Positions 1-7,397 of a DNA stretch of 62,794 nt are shown here, piece after piece (position 1 is the first letter of the stretch; the number at the start of each line of letters is the position of its first letter). This DNA comes from Candidatus Undinarchaeales archaeon (GTDB lineage: Archaea; SpSt-1190; JASMDC01), in the NCBI GenBank assembly GCA_030753015.1, contig JASMDC010000022.1, positions 1-62,794 on the forward strand, read 5' to 3'. The notes under the pieces are model-generated. The model saw only the letters and a program-made list of their open reading frames with translations, did no database searches and was not told the origin of the DNA. The position numbers and the translations under genes are program-made.

Positions 1-43
1 CGCCCTTCACTCTGGGGCGATCGGGAGCGATGAACTGGGATCC

Positions 44-1183
44 GTGGGAGCCGCCTCCCCTGAGAATATCATCACGGAGCTCGCACGGCGCCGCTCGGGC
101 GACGCCGTGTACGGGGCAGGCCGTGTCTTGAACGCCATGTGCTCCTCACCGCCGGACCTCGCCCTGGAGGCCAGTTCCCCGTACATCCTCTCCAACGCCG
201 GGGACGCGTACTTGTTCCCGTCGCTCGGGCACTTGGAGGAGGACGTGCTCAGGTTCGTCGGAAGGCTCGTCGGGGATCCGGATGCCCCGGGATTCCTGGT
301 ATCGGGGGGGAGCGAGGCCAACCTCATGGCGCTCCACGCCGCAAGGAAGGCTGCCGGTGATGGTCGCTGTGAGCTGGTCGCCGCCCGGTCCGCACACTTC
401 TCCATCCGAAAGGCCGCCGACCTGCTCGGTATGCAGCTGGTGACCATCCCTCTCGATGTGGATTTCCGCTTGGACCTCTCCGCCCTTAAGGCCTCTATCG
501 GTCCCGACACCGCCGCGGTGGTTGCCACTGCAGGAACGGCCGAGCTGGGGTGCATCGACGATGTCGAGGGGATCGCTGAGCTCTGCCGGGAGGAGGGCGT
601 CCACCTCCACGTGGACGCGGCGTTCGGGGGATTCGTCATCCCCTTCTTGCGGGAGCTGGGTGTGAGCACGACCCGGTTCGGGTTCGATGTGCCCGGAGTA
701 TCATCCGTCACTATAGATCCCCACAAGATGGGGCTTGCGCCGGTCCCCTGCGGCTGCGTGCTGTTCGCGAACGAGGGGCTGGCGGAGTCCCTGCGGGTCG
801 CAACGCCCTACGTGGACGGGGGGGCGAGCTCCACGGTACTGGGAACCAGGCCCGGCTGGTCGATGGCGGGCGCCTGGGCCACCATCAGGCTCCACGGTCG
901 TTCGGGATACCGTGAGATTGTCCGGCAGTGCATTTCGAAGACCTCACGCATAGCAAAGGGCGTACACAGGATGGAGGGCGCCCGGCTCGTCGTGGAGCCG
1001 TCCATGAACGTCATGGGGATCGAATGCCTGGAGCCTGATGCAGTTCTCGGGAGGCTGAGGGAGCTGGGTTGGAGGGTTACCCTGGCAGAGAGCCCGAGAT
1101 GCCTCAGGGTGGTCGTCATGCCACACATTGCGGACGAGGACGTGGATATGTTCCTGGGCGACCTCAGGACAGCGCTCGATTGA
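44..1183 (+). CDS. mfnA: MfnA-type PLP-dependent tyrosine/aspartate decarboxylase
   Basis: Group II pyridoxal-phosphate amino acid decarboxylase of the archaeal MfnA family, 379 residues. Visible landmarks are SGGSEANL (about 87-94), the cofactor-contacting HVDAAFGG (189-196) and DPHKMG with the Schiff-base lysine at about K228. In methanogens this family decarboxylates tyrosine for methanofuran. In non-methanogenic euryarchaea homologues decarboxylate aspartate to beta-alanine for coenzyme A. The sequence alone does not decide which applies, and no methanofuran gene is nearby. The start is taken as GTG at 44 because the N-terminus then matches family length. The frame stays open to the window edge, so an upstream start is possible. 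Confidence 0.85.
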   Translation: MGAASPENIITELARRRSGDAVYGAGRVLNAMCSSPPDLALEASSPYILSNAGDAYLFPSLGHLEEDVLRFVGRLVGDPDAPGFLVSGGSEANLMALHAARKAAGDGRCELVAARSAHFSIRKAADLLGMQLVTIPLDVDFRLDLSALKASIGPDTAAVVATAGTAELGCIDDVEGIAELCREEGVHLHVDAAFGGFVIPFLRELGVSTTRFGFDVPGVSSVTIDPHKMGLAPVPCGCVLFANEGLAESLRVATPYVDGGASSTVLGTRPGWSMAGAWATIRLHGRSGYREIVRQCISKTSRIAKGVHRMEGARLVVEPSMNVMGIECLEPDAVLGRLRELGWRVTLAESPRCLRVVVMPHIADEDVDMFLGDLRTALD

Positions 1184-1197
1184 CACGGGCCAAAGCA

Positions 1198-1205
1198 CTT
1201 TTATT
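1198..1205 (+). promoter_or_regulatory. TATA box of the Nif3-like gene
   Basis: CTTTTATT centred about 26 nt before the ATG at 1228. At this spacing an archaeal transcript would begin at or next to the start codon, so the gene is probably leaderless. Confidence 0.5.
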
Positions 1206-1227
1206 CCTGAGCGGTTGAACACCCGCC

Positions 1228-1962
1228 ATGACATCGGTCCCGCTCACCAGGTTCCTGTCGTTCGCTAGCGACGTGCTCGAGATCCCCCTCTGCCCGGAGA
1301 AGGTCAGCTATCTCTACGTTGAGGGCTCAAAGAACGTCGAGCGTGTGTGCTTCGCCCTGGACGTCACAGAGGGTGCGGTCGATTTCGCAGCGAAGGAAGG
1401 GGTCGACCTCATTGTCACGCACCACCCCATTACATACGGCCCCATCCCACGTATCACCGGTGCCGTCGCACGCAAGGTCCGCAAGCTGCTCGCGAACGAC
1501 ATCTCCCTGTACTCCGCGCACCTCCCCCTGGACGCGGTCTTCAACGGTCCGGTGCTGGCCGAACGCCTCGGGGTGAAGGTCGAGGGCCGATTCGCGTACT
1601 TCGATGGATTCGAGGCCGGAGTGTACGGCACCACCGACCCGGACACCTTCCACGAGGCACTCGCGGGCATGGGCACGGCCTCGCTCCATATGGCGGACCG
1701 CAGCGTGTGTCGTGTAGGAGTGGTCACCGGTAGCGGTGCCAAAGGCCATGTCGTCGCCGAAGCGCAGTCCCTGGGGCTAGACACGCTTGTCACGGGCGAG
1801 CGCTCGTACCACGGACTGCTCAGCTGCGAGGAGGCCGGCCTCAACGTCGTGTTCCTCGGCCATTACGACTCGGAGCTACCGGGACTGCTCGAGTTCATGC
1901 GCAAGGCCGAAAAGGAGCTCAGTATCACAGGTATCCCCTACACAGAGGAGAGGGAGTACTAG
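1228..1962 (+). CDS. Nif3-like dinuclear metal centre protein
   Basis: Nif3/YbgI family protein (DUF34), 244 residues, close to the usual short-form length. The metal-binding VTHHP lies at 63-67 and a second conserved block near the C-terminus (GERSYHG, then LGHYDSE) supplies the remaining expected ligands. Family members form hexameric toroids with two metals per subunit. GTP cyclohydrolase-like and metal-chaperone roles have been proposed, but the cellular function is unsettled. The gene has its own TATA box and looks leaderless. It follows the decarboxylase by 44 bases and ends only 6 bases from the convergent permease gene. Confidence 0.88.
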   Translation: MTSVPLTRFLSFASDVLEIPLCPEKVSYLYVEGSKNVERVCFALDVTEGAVDFAAKEGVDLIVTHHPITYGPIPRITGAVARKVRKLLANDISLYSAHLPLDAVFNGPVLAERLGVKVEGRFAYFDGFEAGVYGTTDPDTFHEALAGMGTASLHMADRSVCRVGVVTGSGAKGHVVAEAQSLGLDTLVTGERSYHGLLSCEEAGLNVVFLGHYDSELPGLLEFMRKAEKELSITGIPYTEEREY

Positions 1963-1968
1963 TTCACT

Positions 1969-2946
1969 TCACCCGATGATCACGACCTGTAGCACATTGA
2001 ACATGTAACCGGTGATAACTATCCCAATTGCGACGGTCCCGAAGAACACCAGTATCAGAGGTAGCTTCATCGCCCTTCGGAGTATGACCGCCTCGGGGAC
2101 GGAGAGGGCCGCCGTTGCCATCATGAAGGCTAGGGCCGTGCCCAGGGGTACGCCCTTCTGGAAGAGCACCACGGCGATTGGGACCACAGCGCTGCAGTTG
2201 GCGTAGAGAGGGACGCCAAGGGCCGTGGCGATTGGGACCATGAGCACGCCACCTCTCGAGATTATGTCCTGGATCGCATCCGCCGGTACATAGCCATGGA
2301 GGAACGCGCCGATAGCAACGCCTGCAACGACCCAGCGCCACACCTTTCCCACGATGTCGCGGGCCTCTTCGATGCCGAAGTCCACGCGCTCCCTCATTGA
2401 CCCGTACTCCTCGTCTTCCAAATCCTCGTCAGGCGACACGAGGTCCTCAACAAGGTGCACTTCCAGCCCCATACGGCCCAGCGCCATGCCCGCGACGATG
2501 CCGATCGTCATACCGCTCGCGATGTACGCCGCAGTGATACGCCAGCCGAACTCGCTGAGCATGATGATGGCGATGTACTCGTTGATGAGCGGTGATGTGA
2601 TGAGGAAGGAGAACGCGATCCCGAGCGGGATGCCCGCTTCCATGAACCCTATGAATATGGGGACCGAAGAGCATGAGCAGAAAGGAGAGACCGCACCGAA
2701 CACCGCGGCGAACACGTTCCCTTGCCCGGGAGGTCCCCGCATCAGCCATTCCTTCACCCGCTTGCGGGACAGATAGGTCCGCAGCACACCGATGGCGGCG
2801 ATCATCACAAAGAGGAGCAGGATGATCTTCACGGTGTCATAGATGAAGAAGTTGAGCGCTGCGGCCGCGGGCCCTTCCTCACTCCCTAGAAGGGCGAGGA
2901 CGGTCCGGTCGGCCAGGACCTGGACAGGATAGAACGGATCTAACAT
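1969..2946 (-). CDS. ArsP/DUF318-type permease with CSCSS motif
   Basis: Polytopic membrane protein of the PF03773 (DUF318) permease family, 325 residues from the chosen start. It carries the family hallmark CSCSSVP (Cys about 90 and 92) in the first half, and the second half has a matching YANCSAVVP segment, giving a two-repeat architecture around a charged cytoplasmic linker (about 175-200). ArsP members of this family export trivalent organoarsenicals; others are uncharacterised. The ATG at 2946 is preferred over an in-frame codon at 3009 because the latter would overlap the 47-residue gene just upstream, whose stop lies 2 bases before 2946. It is the last gene of the ars operon. Confidence 0.8.
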   Translation of the reverse strand: MLDPFYPVQVLADRTVLALLGSEEGPAAAALNFFIYDTVKIILLLFVMIAAIGVLRTYLSRKRVKEWLMRGPPGQGNVFAAVFGAVSPFCSCSSVPIFIGFMEAGIPLGIAFSFLITSPLINEYIAIIMLSEFGWRITAAYIASGMTIGIVAGMALGRMGLEVHLVEDLVSPDEDLEDEEYGSMRERVDFGIEEARDIVGKVWRWVVAGVAIGAFLHGYVPADAIQDIISRGGVLMVPIATALGVPLYANCSAVVPIAVVLFQKGVPLGTALAFMMATAALSVPEAVILRRAMKLPLILVFFGTVAIGIVITGYMFNVLQVVIIG

Positions 2947-2948
2947 AC

Positions 2949-3092
2949 CTACTTCTCTTCTTTCTTCTTCTTGGGCGGCGGACAGCACGAGCTGTCGGAG
3001 CAACCGCATCCGCTCTTCTTCGACCTGTCCTCTAGGTCATTGTCCATCTTCTCCAATAATCCCTTGAGCCAGCCCTTCTTTTCTTCAACCAT
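2949..3092 (-). CDS. 47-residue Cys-rich protein in the arsenic operon
   Basis: Small gene of 47 codons plus stop between ACR3 and the permease. An AGGTGA ribosome binding site sits 6 bases before its ATG. The product is highly charged: a Lys/Glu/Asp-rich helical first half, a central cluster GCGCSDSSCC with four cysteines in the pattern CxCxxxxCC (about residues 29-37), then a PPP turn and a Lys/Glu tail. There is no signal peptide. The cluster could bind As(III) or another thiophilic metal and hand it to the exporter, which is inference. The tight spacing on both sides and the good RBS argue that it is translated. I do not recognise a named family. Confidence 0.75.
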   Translation of the reverse strand: MVEEKKGWLKGLLEKMDNDLEDRSKKSGCGCSDSSCCPPPKKKKEEK

Positions 3093-3136
3093 TTTCGTTC
3101 ACCTTTGTACGATCAATCCTAAATGTTGCGGCCCCG

Positions 3137-4249
3137 TCATCCCTCTGCGGGGAACCAGTCGCGCGTCCGCAGGCACACGACAACGAGCATTAGCATCACG
3201 GGTACCTCTATGAGCACGCCGACCACCGTGGCCAGCGCAGCACCGGACCTCAATCCGAACAGCATGGTCGCTGTGGCTATGGCAACCTCGAAGTGGTTGG
3301 ACGCGCCGATGAGGGCGCTTGGAGCGGCGTTCTCGTACGAGAGCCCGATGAGCTTTGCTATCCCGTATCCGAGCACGAATATGAGGATGGTCTGTATGAA
3401 CAGGGGCACTGCGATGTAGAATATGGTGCTGGGATGCTTCAAGATGACATCACCCTTGAACGAGAAGAGGAGCACCAAGGTCACCAGCAGAGCCATGATG
3501 GAGACGGTGCCCAAGTGCGGCAGGAAGTTCTCCTCGAAGTACTCCATACCCTTGTTCTCGATGATCCACTTTCTCGTGAAGTAGCCCGCGACCAGAGGAA
3601 GCCCAACATACACTACGACCGAGAGCACGATGGTCTGCCAGGGGATGGGCAGGGCGTTCACACCCAGGAGGTAGCCTCCCAGCGGTGCATACAGAAAGAG
3701 CATGGTCAGCGAGTTGATGGCGACCATCACCAGGGTGTGGCCCATATTGGCCTTGGCAAGATGGCTCCACACGAGCACCATGGCCGTGCATGGAGCGATG
3801 CCCAGCAGGATGGCGCCTGCGATATAGGAGCGGAAAAGCTCAACCTGTCTTCCGTCCTTGATTATCTCGGTCCCCGCCAGGTCCGGGGCGAACAGAGAGC
3901 CTAGGAAGAAGGAGGCGATGAGGTACATGGTGAAGGGCTTCACGCACCAGTTGACGAACAGGGTGAGCGCGACCGGTTTGGGGGTCTTGCCTGCCTTGAC
4001 CACCTCGGCAAAGTCGATCTTCACCATGATGGGGTACATCATGAAGAACAGGCAGATCGCTATGGGGACGGACACCTGGTATACGGCCATCTGGTCCAAG
4101 GCCGTGGCGACGCCAGGGGCCACTCTCCCGAGGATGATCCCTGCCACGATGCATAGGATGACCCATAAAGAGAGGTATCGCTCGAAGAAGCTAAGACCGC
4201 GTCCCGCGGTCTTCTCCTCGGGATTTGCATCTTTGGATCCCTTGTCCAT
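3137..4249 (-). CDS. acr3: ACR3-family arsenite exporter
   Basis: ACR3 (bile/arsenite/riboflavin transporter superfamily) arsenite efflux carrier, 370 residues with about ten membrane helices. The conserved transport cysteine is in [12 protein letters not shown] (C154), and the later [13 protein letters not shown] block is also characteristic. It expels As(OH)3 across the cytoplasmic membrane using the proton motive force. It lies between ArsR and the Cys-rich protein on the same strand and is probably cotranscribed with both. The N-terminal 20 residues are charged and cytoplasmic. No strong ribosome binding site is seen at the chosen ATG. Confidence 0.92.
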   Translation of the reverse strand: MDKGSKDANPEEKTAGRGLSFFERYLSLWVILCIVAGIILGRVAPGVATALDQMAVYQVSVPIAICLFFMMYPIMVKIDFAEVVKAGKTPKPVALTLFVNWCVKPFTMYLIASFFLGSLFAPDLAGTEIIKDGRQVELFRSYIAGAILLGIAPCTAMVLVWSHLAKANMGHTLVMVAINSLTMLFLYAPLGGYLLGVNALPIPWQTIVLSVVVYVGLPLVAGYFTRKWIIENKGMEYFEENFLPHLGTVSIMALLVTLVLLFSFKGDVILKHPSTIFYIAVPLFIQTILIFVLGYGIAKLIGLSYENAAPSALIGASNHFEVAIATATMLFGLRSGAALATVVGVLIEVPVMLMLVVVCLRTRDWFPAEG

Positions 4250-4321
4250 TTTCTAGTCATCGTCTCCTATGGTGATCCACCGTTCTCGTTGATCCTCTAG
4301 CTCCTACGGTCATCATGCCAT

Positions 4322-4624
4322 CTATTCCTCGTCGCACTCCACGCACCTGCAGATACCCTCGACCGTCCCAGCAACGCGTTCGGCATCACGAAGGAGTACG
4401 ATGAGGGAGGGATCGGTCAGACGGTACATGATGCGCTTCCCGTCCCGTCGGCTCTGCACAAGCCCGCATTCCCTCAGGCGCTTGAGGTGGTGGGAGGTGA
4501 GCGACTGGTCCCGATCCAGATGCTCGACTATCTCGCGCACGCACCGCTCGTCCTTCCCAAGGAATAGGAGGATGCGACGGCGTGTATTATCGTCCAGACA
4601 ACGGAACAGACGTTCGACATCCAT
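4322..4624 (-). CDS. arsR: ArsR/SmtB-family metalloregulator
   Basis: Winged-helix repressor, 100 residues from the chosen ATG. A helix-turn-helix spans about 40-60 (SLTSHHLKRLRECGLV), followed by a beta-wing with the RRDGKR turn. The classical ELCVCDL metal site of the third helix is replaced by ERCVREI with one cysteine (C28). The C-terminus instead carries a CRCVEC cluster (C92, C94, C97), so metal sensing probably uses C-terminal thiols. A second in-frame ATG lies at 4636, but TATA geometry puts the transcript start near 4631, favouring 4624. It heads the ars operon and both candidate starts lie inside a perfect inverted repeat, as expected for autorepression. Confidence 0.88.
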   Translation of the reverse strand: MDVERLFRCLDDNTRRRILLFLGKDERCVREIVEHLDRDQSLTSHHLKRLRECGLVQSRRDGKRIMYRLTDPSLIVLLRDAERVAGTVEGICRCVECDEE

Positions 4625-4643
4625 ATGAATTCTCATTCATATG
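4622..4643. promoter_or_regulatory. Probable ArsR operator (9-4-9 perfect inverted repeat)
   Basis: CATATGAAT (4622-4630) and ATTCATATG (4635-4643) form a perfect inverted repeat with a 4-base spacer. It covers the predicted transcription start and both candidate arsR start codons. AT-rich imperfect palindromes of this size are typical ArsR/SmtB sites. Confidence 0.65.
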
Positions 4644-4653
4644 AACCGCGGTC

Positions 4654-4661
4654 AATATAAA
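4654..4661 (-). promoter_or_regulatory. TATA box of the ars operon
   Basis: TTTATATT read on the minus strand. A start 26-27 nt downstream falls in the spacer of the palindrome at 4622-4643, so a bound repressor would block initiation. Confidence 0.55.
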
Positions 4662-4767
4662 CCTTGCCCCGGGTGACCGCCACCAGCGGCTCAGATCGCC
4701 CGTCACGCATCATCGGGCCAAAGGCCCTGCGAGACAAAAGCTCTCATCATCGCCGCGGGCGGGGTCA

Positions 4768-5835
4768 TTACCCCGCGGGGGGACCCACTACCGGCGTCGC
4801 ACCGGCCTTCTCCAAAAGGTCCGACTCCTCCAGCAACCGGGCCGTCTCCTCCCTGAGGGCGCGCATGAGCTCCTCTTCGATATGCTGGAAATGCTCTCTG
4901 TGCCCTCCCCAGGCCTCAAGGAGAGCATCGAGCGTGGGACCCCCCTCAAGTGCTAGAGCACTTAGGGATTCGTCCAATCCAGGAGGGCCCACAGGAGATC
5001 CGGGCTCGAACGCTACAGGGCCCGAGGTCGTGAGCTCGAAGGCGAGCATTATCCGTCCCTTTGAATCCACCACTAGATGCACGATCCCCTCGTCCTCGCG
5101 CAGGACCATGTGGGACCGCCCAGCAAGTATAACGGTGGCGACACGGGTGAGGGTGAGCACGACTGGTCCCCGGAACCTGAGCAGCGAGCGAGTACCGAGA
5201 CATCGTCCGCATTGCGGGCAGAGGTGGAGGTTCACAACCGGTCGGTCCTGAGCACAAGCCAGGGGCTCCATTGCAGCTCCGCATCTCGGGCAGCCCTTTC
5301 CAACGTCCAGTACGGCCAGCTCGTCCCGTCGCTGCAGGAACCGCTCCCAGGCGGCCTCTACGATGGCGTGATGCTCGTCGTCAGATCCCACGCCTCTGCA
5401 GAGATGGGAATGGACCGTGACAACAGCATCATGGAGGCGAGCAAGGCCTTCCCGGTCCAGCTCATCGCTTTCATGGGCCGGACGGAGCTCTGCGATGATA
5501 CCCTGGGCTTCTTCTAGAGCCTTAGCGTCCTGCTTGGCCTCACGCTTGCGGAGGACTATGGCCCGGCGGGAAAGGGTCTCGCAGCCCCCTCCATCGCCGA
5601 CCAGCTGCCGTAGAGCGGACGCTGCTTCCAGCTCCTCTGCGGCCAGACCGTAGTGCTCCCAGCGTTTCCATGAGTTTGCGGCATCACCGAGGGCCTCAGT
5701 GAGGGCATCGGCGCTCCGCCGGGCCGCATCTGACGCTCCGTGATGGAGGAATAGCCTGATGATGCGTGTCCCCAGCTCAAGCTCGTAGGGCCCCAGGTGT
5801 CCCTTGCGGGAAGCCCGGCGCGCCCATGTCTCCAT
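4768..5835 (-). CDS. Zinc-ribbon protein of unknown function
   Basis: I do not recognise this 355-residue protein. Residues 1-175 are predicted mostly helical and rich in Ala, Glu, Arg and Leu, resembling a helical-repeat region. A zinc ribbon follows with CPRC (C182, C185) and CPQCGRC (C206, C209, C212). Then comes a beta-rich segment (about 220-275) and an amphipathic helical C-terminus. There is no signal peptide or membrane segment, so it is probably cytoplasmic. The ATG at 5835 is chosen because ATTTATTA at 5857-5864 places a minus-strand TATA box about 25 nt upstream; an in-frame start at 5883 would lie upstream of that promoter. It appears monocistronic. Confidence 0.7.
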   Translation of the reverse strand: METWARRASRKGHLGPYELELGTRIIRLFLHHGASDAARRSADALTEALGDAANSWKRWEHYGLAAEELEAASALRQLVGDGGGCETLSRRAIVLRKREAKQDAKALEEAQGIIAELRPAHESDELDREGLARLHDAVVTVHSHLCRGVGSDDEHHAIVEAAWERFLQRRDELAVLDVGKGCPRCGAAMEPLACAQDRPVVNLHLCPQCGRCLGTRSLLRFRGPVVLTLTRVATVILAGRSHMVLREDEGIVHLVVDSKGRIMLAFELTTSGPVAFEPGSPVGPPGLDESLSALALEGGPTLDALLEAWGGHREHFQHIEEELMRALREETARLLEESDLLEKAGATPVVGPPAG

Positions 5836-5929
5836 AGGGCCGCGGACCCCGACAAGATTTATTAAGGGATTGGGGGGGGCCAAGGTCTTGCCGATAGGGT
5901 CTTAAAGCTTGGCCCTTCCGCCGGAGACC

Positions 5930-6208
5930 ATGGACCTTGAGCTCAAGAAGTCCGTAACCGTGACCGTGTTCACCATGCCGAAGTGCGCCAACTGTCCCGC
6001 CGCCAAGGAGGTCGTGGACAGGGTGGCAAGTCGCTCGGACAAGATCGAGGTCAAGCACGTCGACCTCTCCACGGACATGGTCACAGGCCTTCTCTACCAG
6101 ATCATGTCCACCCCCTCCATCGCCATCGGTGAGGAAGCGGTGTTCCGTGGCGAGGTCCCCTCCGAGGAACAGCTCGTCGCCGAGATCGTCAAGCGCGCAG
6201 GTCAGTGA
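5930..6208 (+). CDS. NrdH/glutaredoxin-like small redoxin
   Basis: Thioredoxin-fold redoxin of 92 residues. The redox motif CANC (C19, C22) follows the first beta strand (TVFTMPK), and the cis-proline loop is STPSI. It probably supplies electrons or reduces disulfides in the cytoplasm. The next gene, a radical SAM activase of the anaerobic ribonucleotide reductase type, begins 2 bases after its stop codon, so a role in anaerobic ribonucleotide reduction is plausible. The ATG at 5930 is chosen over TTG at 5909 because a TCTTAAAG box (about 5900-5907) lies 26 nt upstream. Confidence 0.8.
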   Translation: MDLELKKSVTVTVFTMPKCANCPAAKEVVDRVASRSDKIEVKHVDLSTDMVTGLLYQIMSTPSIAIGEEAVFRGEVPSEEQLVAEIVKRAGQ

Positions 6209-6209
6209 C

Positions 6210-6944
6210 GTGCTCCTCGCCCCGATCACCCATATGAGCACCGTGGACTATCCCGGCAAGCTCTCCGCCGTGGTCTTCCTTGGAGGATGCAACCTCCGCT
6301 GCCCCTACTGCCAGAACCGCAGCCTGATCAGTGGGGATGACTGCACCGAGCGCAGTGAAGAGGACGTGCTGGCCGAGCTCCGCGGATCAGCTGACTTCCT
6401 CGACGCCGTGACGATCACAGGTGGCGAGCCACTGCTCCAGGACATGCTGCCCCTCGTTATGGGCATCAAGGAGATGGGCCTCCTGGTGAAGATCGATACG
6501 AACGGCACGCATCCCGACAAGTTGAAGGCGCTCATCGACCTCGTCGATTACGTGGCCATAGATGTGAAGGCACCTCTGGTCCAGGATCGGTACGAGCGGA
6601 TCATTGGGCGGGAGTATCTGGACATCGTTGAGCTCGTGCGCCGCTCAAAGGACATCGCTCGCGGTAAGTACCTCGAGGCTCGGACCACGGTATTACCACG
6701 GCTCCACACCCGGGAGGACCTCCTGGACATCGCCCGCACCATCCGTGCCGACCGCCTCACCATCCAGCAGTTCCGGGGATCTGAGGGTACACTGGACCCC
6801 AAGTATACAAATGAACCTAGCTATAGCCGCGACGAGCTCGTGGATATAGCACGTGATGTGGCAGGAGTGTTCGAGAACTATGTGTACATCAGGACTGCGG
6901 AGAACGGCCTGGAACGCGTGACGCCCACTGGCGTCGTGCGCTGA
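6210..6944 (+). CDS. Radical SAM activase, NrdG2-type
   Basis: Anaerobic ribonucleoside-triphosphate reductase activating protein-like radical SAM enzyme, 244 residues. The cluster motif CNLRCPYC holds C27, C31 and C34, followed by a TGGEP SAM-binding motif near residue 72. The N-terminal VDYPGKLSAVVF is characteristic of the NrdG2/PflA-like group. Its expected job is to make a glycyl radical on a partner enzyme. No NrdD or other glycyl radical enzyme is in the window, so the partner is unknown. GTG at 6210 is selected because it directly follows the redoxin stop codon and gives the normal N-terminus; ATG at 6234 would cut conserved sequence. Confidence 0.82.
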   Translation: MLLAPITHMSTVDYPGKLSAVVFLGGCNLRCPYCQNRSLISGDDCTERSEEDVLAELRGSADFLDAVTITGGEPLLQDMLPLVMGIKEMGLLVKIDTNGTHPDKLKALIDLVDYVAIDVKAPLVQDRYERIIGREYLDIVELVRRSKDIARGKYLEARTTVLPRLHTREDLLDIARTIRADRLTIQQFRGSEGTLDPKYTNEPSYSRDELVDIARDVAGVFENYVYIRTAENGLERVTPTGVVR

Positions 6945-7024
6945 CGAGTGTACGCCGCGCTTGGCAGTTTTATATACGATGATGACACATCCATACTTTG
7001 GCCCCCCGCCAGGATTGAGATGAT

Positions 7025-7348
7025 ATGTTCTTTGGCCGAGAGGAATCACCCATAGAAGCAATGCCCGTGCTCGACGCGGACGAGATGTACCCCGATCCCC
7101 AGATGCGACACTCCATCGTAGTGTGCGACCTGAGCGAGTACCCACACGTGCATAATGTCCTGCGTGCGTTCAACGAGGATAAGATCTGCATGATCCGCCT
7201 TGGAGAGCCCATCACATCCGACTCGATGAACCTGGGCAATGCGCTCAAGGGGTTGCGGCAGGCCTGCCTCGACCGTGGTGGTAGGATGCTCGGTCTCGAC
7301 GGGGCATGGCTCCTCATGCTCCCGGAGAACGTGGACCTCCAAGCGTGA
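7025..7348 (+). CDS. sepF: SepF-like cell-division protein (DUF552)
   Basis: Protein of 107 residues whose C-terminal two thirds fit the SepF/DUF552 fold: a first strand with VVCDLSEYPHVHNVL, a central ICMIRLGEPI strand, a helix with NALKGLRQAC, then GGRMLGLDGAWLLMLP. In archaea SepF anchors FtsZ to the membrane and is thought to be essential where FtsZ is used. The usual N-terminal membrane-binding amphipathic helix is short here (MFFGRE). FtsZ is not in the window. A TATA box (TTTTATATA, about 6968-6976) lies 50 nt upstream, implying a leader of about 28 nt, unlike the leaderless neighbours. Confidence 0.6.
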   Translation: MFFGREESPIEAMPVLDADEMYPDPQMRHSIVVCDLSEYPHVHNVLRAFNEDKICMIRLGEPITSDSMNLGNALKGLRQACLDRGGRMLGLDGAWLLMLPENVDLQA

Positions 7349-7366
7349 GAAGGCCCCCGCCAAACA

Positions 7367-7374
7367 ACATATAA
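7367..7374 (+). promoter_or_regulatory. TATA box of the surface-protein operon
   Basis: ACATATAA centred about 27 nt before the ATG at 7398. It predicts a leaderless transcript reading into the surface-protein genes. Confidence 0.55.
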
Positions 7375-7397
7375 GCTTTCACGGCTGAGCTTTCAGC

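Noticed and set aside
4715..4727. GGGCC-AAA-GGCCC hairpin as a rho-independent terminator
   Set aside because: Archaeal termination relies on T-rich tracts rather than GC hairpins, and no T tract follows on either strand.
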